From NCBI GenBank assembly GCA_008828725.1, contig MEHQ01000504.1:112333-176332 (forward strand): 64,000 nt of DNA, written 5' to 3'. The stretch comes from Saccharina japonica. Taxonomy: Eukaryota > Sar > Phaeophyceae > Laminariales > Laminariaceae. Shown here piece by piece: positions 58,942 through 64,000 of the stretch. Every line of letters begins with the position of its first letter. Position 1 is the first letter of the stretch. The notes beneath the pieces are model-generated. The model searched no databases. It saw only the letters and a program-made list of their open reading frames with translations, and was not told the DNA's origin. The translations under genes and the position numbers were made by a program.

Positions 58942-59319
58942 TACTGTACTACATGTAACTATTCATACTCAAACCAGTTGCTGTTGTTATTCTCACATTA
59001 ACTGATCGCAAAAGCAGTACGTAGACATACCTTCGTATACAATGTGATGGTCACCTTGTAAAAATAGGAATTGCATTTCGAATCCGATTTTTTTCGGCGA
59101 CAGAGAGAGAGCAAAGAGATCTCGACGAGATTTTTCCTTAAAGCTAATATTTTCGGGGTGTGTGAGACCTTGGTGGGTGAAGTGTTATTATTAATATTTT
59201 ACATATATACGAACGAGTATATGTTTATATTCATATTCAATACTGCCTGCTTTGTACCAGGTATATGATATGTGTTTTATATGTCCTCATGCAGGATACC
59301 CACATCATATCCAGTAGTA

Positions 59320-59491
59320 CCGGACCCCTATTAATAATAAGAAACAGGATAATAAGAAATCCAGGCTGGTATTTGGAGTAAAATAAGAAATTCGGGAGTC
59401 GTTATCTTGAAATTAGTGTAGAAACCACCCTCTTTCGAATGAGAAATCCAGCCTGGACCAGATTTCCTGTTTCTTATTAATAGGTGGCCTG
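59320..59491. mobile_element. MITE-B with TATTAATA, unit 2
   Basis: Counterpart of 44510-44680, one extra C before TATTAATA. Confidence 0.8.
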
Positions 59492-60178
59492 TGTTATATC
59501 ATACGTAACGCGTTTCTTTCACTCAAGAACTGTTGGATGGATCCCGCCTGTTCTGTGACCACGTGACCACGGCCTAGCTTGTATAGCTTTTCCGCGATGA
59601 GCTAATGCGAGAATATCAGCACAGGAAGGAGAATTCCTCGTCTTCGTCAAGTACTATTTAATATCATGTACGTAAAACGTGTGTACAGCGATTGAATAGT
59701 GTAACAACTAACTTCTGCAGTTTGTTGTATTCTGTGTTCACTGCTATACATTTAGCCCTTGATCCCTCCCTCCATACAGTCAAGGTATACTGGTATAATA
59801 TGTAATAGTAAAGGTATACTGGTATATATTATATATAGTAAATTTCTACGGAAGCTCGTATTCTACATACTTCCGAGTATAAGGGTATGGTCTATGATTA
59901 GGTATGATACTGCTGGAGCTGCAGAAGTGCTACTATTAATATTAATAGCTATACATAGCTGTAGCACTGGTTTTTGTACCGGTATACTTGTACGAGCACA
60001 TTCGTAAATACGGAAATTCGGTTTGATGTGAACAAACACATTCGAAGTCCAATATTAATATAACACTTAGTTTGGTATATCATAGTATGGTGTGGTATAT
60101 ATGACACTTGTGTACTTCTGGTGTTGTATATACGAGTAGCTTAAGCTGTACCGCTGGTTTTTGTACCGGTATACAGTA

Positions 60179-60344
60179 CAGGACACCTACATAAAAAACA
60201 GGAAATTCGGTTCAGGCTGGATTTCTCATTCGAGAGAGAGAGTGCTTTCGACACTAATTTAAAGATAACGAATCCTGAACTTCTTATTTTCCTCTAAATC
60301 TCAGCCTAGCTTTTTTATTAAACTGTTTCTTATCAGGTGTCCTG
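60179..60344. mobile_element. MITE-B inverted, unit 2
   Basis: Counterpart of 45365-45528. Confidence 0.85.
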
Positions 60345-60560
60345 TACTACAGCTGTACTATATACATTCCTACGGAAGCTCTGTTGTGGAGGGCATAAGC
60401 TTTCTTTTTACCCATCCGCCGGAGGATAAAACATAAAATAAAAAACTAGGTTTCATGTGAACACGTGAACAAAAACACATTCAAAGTGCACGGGTGGCCT
60501 GGTACGATACTTGTACTCGTACGAGTACATGGACCTGTGTACTCCTGGTGTTGTATATAT

Positions 60561-60686
60561 CTGTGTGTTCTTCACATTACACCGTCTTTTCTATATACAT
60601 ACCCGTCGACATCCAGCACACCCAGTGTCTGTGCCGATTCTTCATCCTACGTAGAGAGATACCAGTTATGTGACCACAAAGCGTAG
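60561..60686 (-). mobile_element. Retroposon F with TATATACATA, unit 2
   Basis: Counterpart of 45749-45872. It shares the insertion. Confidence 0.75.
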
Positions 60687-61009
60687 TGCTGGCTGTTGAT
60701 ACCTGTACCGTTGTACCGGTGCTTTTCGTACCCGGGTGGCGGCGCTGGGGTTCGTTTCTCGTCCACATCAAAAACGTAGAACGGCGAAGAAACCGTTTAG
60801 TTATGAAACACGAAAGGAAGCACGCTCGCGTCTCGCGTCTTGCGTGTGGCGTGGGGTGTCGTGTGTCGTATGTATGATATAACAAATATGAAACACGATC
60901 ATCATGGGGCATTAGGATATCTTCATCTATACGACGATGATGGACAATGGACACCTGAAGGAGATACGCATGACGCACGATGCCCCCCGATACGTGCGTA
61001 TCATACATA

Positions 61010-61088
61010 CCACTCTGTCCCGAAACATAAGCACCTATTGTATACTAATATTCAATAAAAACTCTTCTTATATTTCGGAACAGAGTGA
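61010..61088. mobile_element. MITE-C, unit 2
   Basis: Counterpart of 46195-46273, with TATACTAATA for TATAGTAATA inside. Confidence 0.85.
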
Positions 61089-61223
61089 TATAATTTTAGG
61101 GTTACAGGAGAGTAGAGGAGAGGGCAGGACAGGACAGGAGGGTTAGGGGTAAGGGAACAGGTGTACTCGTAGGGGGTCGGGGTATGTACGGGTCGGGTCT
61201 GCCTTTTTTAACTTTTTTTTTTT

Positions 61224-61563
61224 TGTCCATCCCATTTATTATCTTCGCACTTCCGTCTTTCTCCCTCCCTAGTCGTAACTCAGATCCGGGGTCACAAAGT
61301 AGGCTCCTCTCCCTCCTCCCCCACTACGGTTCTTGCCTTGCATTTTTATCGCGAGAAGATTTCAGCACTTTCTTCCCTCGTCAACTCTCGTCGAATTTTG
61401 CTTACCCACGCTATAATATGCGCTCTCGACAGACGGTGTCATTTGAGAATAAAAACCTCCATGGGGTTTAATGTGAAGAACACACACACATGGGGAGAAT
61501 CGAAGCCTCGACATCCGGGCCTACAGGCTTCGTGGCTACCAGTTAGACCACCGGGGCGACCGG
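61224..61563 (-). mobile_element. tRNA-derived SINE with F end, unit 2
   Basis: Counterpart of 46409-46750. The ACAC run of the inner F end is shorter. Confidence 0.85.
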
Positions 61564-62659
61564 TGTGGTCTATTAATAGGAGCACATCGTACATATGATA
61601 CATATAATAGGATGCCGATGACTTGACTGGCAACTTTACGGAGAGCGTAGTGACAGGTGTAGCAGCAGGGCTGCGCATTGACTGTACGATAAACATACAT
61701 ATAATACCAGGTACGACATACTTCGTTTTATACAAGTCACAGACAACCGGTAGCTATCGTACTGCTTGGCTGTGGGTAGTTTGCTTGAGCACAATTACGA
61801 GTAGTAATTTCGAGAAGTTCTACGCGTATATACTCTGTTTGTAGTTCTGCGTCTGTCTTAGTCTGTCTTGCATCTAACCGGCGCGGTTGCTCGTTGTGGC
61901 TCGACGTGTGTTACTTTGATAGATAACACCAGGTACCAGGTACGTAGTTAGTTGGTTGGTCTCCGTTACCCAACTATAGGGACTAATTTCAGTGCGAAAT
62001 AGCCGTCGACCTCAAAGCCAAGCAGAGAGAGGAAATATTAAGATTTGAGAATATTGAAGTACAGAAAGAAGCCGTTTACCGCCAGATATGATCCAACATT
62101 AATTCCAAGTATTTTATCTCCTCAATACGACTTACAGGGATGGGTAGACTTATCTACTCTTCTTTCCTACGTCGCACCAGTATTAAATAGGCAGCTGCAG
62201 AGAAGAAAAAACAGGCGCGCAAAGGAGCAGTAAAAGGCACGTTTTGTAAACCAAAATAACGCCGTTATAGATTCGAACTCCCTATAATCGCGGTTCGGGG
62301 GCCACCTGAGGTGCGATTGAGTCGAAGGGACGCAGGACGTAAGACAATATTTGCCTTATATTCCGTTCAATGTCTTGCATGCCTCATTTGCATCAATGCA
62401 AAATCTCTTACAAAATGCCTTATTAGACTTGTCCTTTGGTGCCGAATACGAACGCACACGTACACCATTTCGAAGCACAAACCGCATTCTGATAATAGAT
62501 TACGTACGAAGAGAAAGGCATTTAGAAGGCATTTTGCCTTAACCAGATTAAGGTGAAAGGGCAGTCAATGCCTCTCGTATATACGAGTACATGAAAGGCT
62601 TTCTTTTGACTCCATTTTGTTTTGCCGGTCGGTGCGGCGCCCTTTGCGCCACGCGCCTT
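61564..62659. other. Gene-free stretch, unit 2
   Basis: Counterpart of 46751-47846 with scattered single-base differences. Nothing recognisable was added. Confidence 0.4.
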
Positions 62660-63037
62660 AACACCGGCCCCACGTTGTTGGGGACAAACTACTTGGAATT
62701 AGTGTGGGATGAGTTTTTGAGTTCTGAAAGGCGTCGGCGCGCTTTAGGCGCTATACTAGGCCATAGTTCGTACGTACTCACAACGGGAATTCAGCCATAA
62801 AGGGATTAACCTAACCCTCTCAGAGCTGCGAAACTTATTCCGTACTAATTCCAAGTACTTTGCCACCAAAAACGTGGGACCGGTTGTTCAGGGGTTGAAG
62901 GCTACCTACCGATCCGGGTGTAATTATGATACCATTCATTTGCAGCAGCAGTTGTTAACCCCTTAAGAACTGGTCCCGCGAATTTGGGAACAAACTACTT
63001 GGAATTAGTGTTGGGCAGTTTTTTCAGTTCTGAATCT
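62660..63037. mobile_element. Three MITE-A copies, unit 2
   Basis: 62660-62731, 62815-62894 and 62959-63037 correspond to 47847, 48002 and 48146. Confidence 0.75.
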
Positions 63038-63081
63038 GTAAATACAAGGATCCTCATCGGGATTGATTGTGGTTGGCTTCA

Positions 63082-63087
<6 letters not shown>

Positions 63088-63118
<31 letters not shown>

Positions 63119-63119
63119 C
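63088..63119. repeat. Poly-G tract, unit 2
   Basis: About 31 G, longer than in unit 1. Confidence 0.9.
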
Positions 63120-63474
63120 GTGGGTGTCGCAAAAGCTGAAAAAAAGGAGAACACGGCAGCAGGCGTTTTTGTTCACTAGCGTACACCAGCTCGTGCATAC
63201 TTGTACGCTACGTATGATAGCCACCGGGCAAGAACGACTGACGACATGAAACAAAAAAAAAAGGTCTTGAAAAGCTTGAAAAACAACAGTAGCCACCTAC
63301 CGGGCAAGTAACCGTGGGCAAGTAACACTGACCAATGACCAGCCCAAACCAGTTTATAGTTACGAGTACGATAATTCATGTTTAGTTCTATTCTACAATC
63401 GGTCGGGAGAATTCACAGCTGACGTGTTGCTTAGTTTAATATTACAGTAGTATCATTCCTGGTGTCATACTTAC

Positions 63475-63570
63475 CAGGACCACTTCGTACGGAAATATAA
63501 GGATCGTTTGCAGTTTAATACGAAGACCAAGCGGTTGTTACCAATCGGTCCGTCCGTAAAATTCCATCCG
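63475..63570. mobile_element. Diverged MITE-C relative
   Basis: 'gtacggaaatataaggatcg' and 'taccaatcggtccgtccgta' form weak arms around 'aatacgaagacc'. The unit-1 counterpart is at 48660-48755. Confidence 0.5.
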
Positions 63571-63619
63571 TTTGAGGTATGATACGATACCTGTTACAAG
63601 ACATCTTCGTACATATCAT

Positions 63620-63823
63620 TAACAAGAAACAGGCTTACGCGTAGGAGTATATGAGTATCAGTATAAATACGGTCGTATTAATAGTAAGAAAAAGCCAGGC
63701 TGATGTTTAGAGGAAAAGTAGGGATTTCGAGATTCGTGATCTTGACATTATTGTAGAAATCACCCTCTCTCAAATAAGAAATCCAGTCTGGACCAGATTT
63801 CTCCTGTTTCTTATGTAGGTGTC
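63620..63823. mobile_element. MITE-B, lengthened copy spanning the unit-2 end
   Basis: 'aacaagaaacaggc' and 'ctcctgtttcttatgtaggt' frame a copy with about 45 bp of extra sequence containing TATTAATA. The interior 'gatcttgacattattgtaga' shows what the unit-1 junction removed. Confidence 0.75.
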
Positions 63824-63896
63824 TTAGTGCTGACTTGTACTATATACTACAGTACCAAGAACAAACGGTAGCTTGACATTTCCTTCCAGACTGATA

Positions 63897-63987
63897 CCGA
63901 CCACCATGGACGGAAATATAAGGATCGGTGAAGCGTTAATATGAAGACTAAGTGCTTCTTAAATTTCCGGTCAGAGTAGCATATGTT
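63897..63987. mobile_element. Diverged MITE-C relative
   Basis: 'ccaccatggacggaaatata' pairs with 'aaatttccggtcagagtag' around 'aatatgaagac'. It is a third member of the GGAAATATAAGGA subfamily. Confidence 0.55.
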
Positions 63988-64000
63988 ACACGAACTTCAA

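Larger units (their letters stand above)
48940..63755. repeat. 14.8-kb tandem unit 2
   Basis: Direct repeat of 34291-48938. It lacks the three MITE-D copies, the first part of a retroposon F and the 719-bp block with element J. It has an extra 1398 bp at 57139-58536. After 63755 the MITE-B continues normally, so the unit-2 edge is not a structural break. Confidence 0.9.

Noticed and set aside
34291-63755. Two units as giant LTRs or flanks of one transposon
   Set aside because: There is no internal region between them; they abut at one N and contain only nested small repeats.
7543-63755. TA-bounded words as ciliate-type internal eliminated sequences
   Set aside because: The geometry (TA-insert-TA) is similar, but 2-10 bp is far below known IES lengths, and the dense SINE/MITE landscape is unlike a ciliate germline locus I know. 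Kept only as a remote alternative.

Overview
This 64-kb window is nuclear DNA from an unidentified eukaryote and is almost entirely repeats. CpG is not depleted, a tRNA-derived SINE and many short DNA transposons are present, and a TTAGGG-type telomere-like motif occurs internally. I would guess a repeat-rich protist or alga, but nothing here fixes the lineage. There are no operons, rRNA genes, tRNA genes proper, CRISPR arrays or recognisable LTR or virus-like elements. Only one locus looks protein-coding: a minus-strand low-complexity Ala/Gly/Ser-rich ORF at about 2434-5673, possibly with an upstream exon at 5769-6335, abutting a degenerate (TAGGG)n block.

I sorted the rest into families by eye. 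MITE-A is 80-90 bp with TTAA target sites and CCC...GGG ends, so piggyBac-like. MITE-B is about 165 bp, with ends CAGGACACCTAATAAG and TA sites. MITE-C is about 79 bp, with ends CCACTCTGTCCCGAAATA and TA sites, so Stowaway/Tc1-mariner-like. MITE-D is about 100 bp, with ends TTACGGGGGACCATAGTAAA. MITE-K is 210 bp with TAA sites, so PIF/Harbinger-like. MITE-P has ends TAGGGCTGGGCACTGG, so hAT-like. H is a GGGGCC-ended element carrying a 76-bp minisatellite. L, J, M and G are other inverted-repeat or foldback elements. The SINE is tRNA-derived. Retroposon F has variable left ends and a constant (AC)n right end. I-repeats are bordered by poly-C/poly-G.

Layout: 0-2.4 kb, MITE-A array and I-repeats; 2.4-6.8 kb, the ORF and telomere-like block; 7-34 kb, dispersed MITEs, SINEs, minisatellites and microsatellites; 34.29-63.76 kb, two near-identical 14.7-kb units in direct tandem (34291-48938 and 48940-63755) joined at a single N inside a MITE-B copy. 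The units differ by transposon presence/absence and by kilobase indels, so they are either a recent tandem duplication or two haplotypes placed end to end.

The most unusual signal is a recurrent TA-bounded microinsertion. Where copies of one repeat can be aligned, some carry TA-(2 to about 48 bp)-TA where others carry a single TA. The inserted words recur across the window (TACGTA, TACC(A/T)GGTA, TACTGCTGTA, TATTAATA, TACATA). TACC(A/T)GGTA is what a Tc1/mariner-type excision footprint of MITE-C would look like. One such word differs between the two 14.7-kb units.
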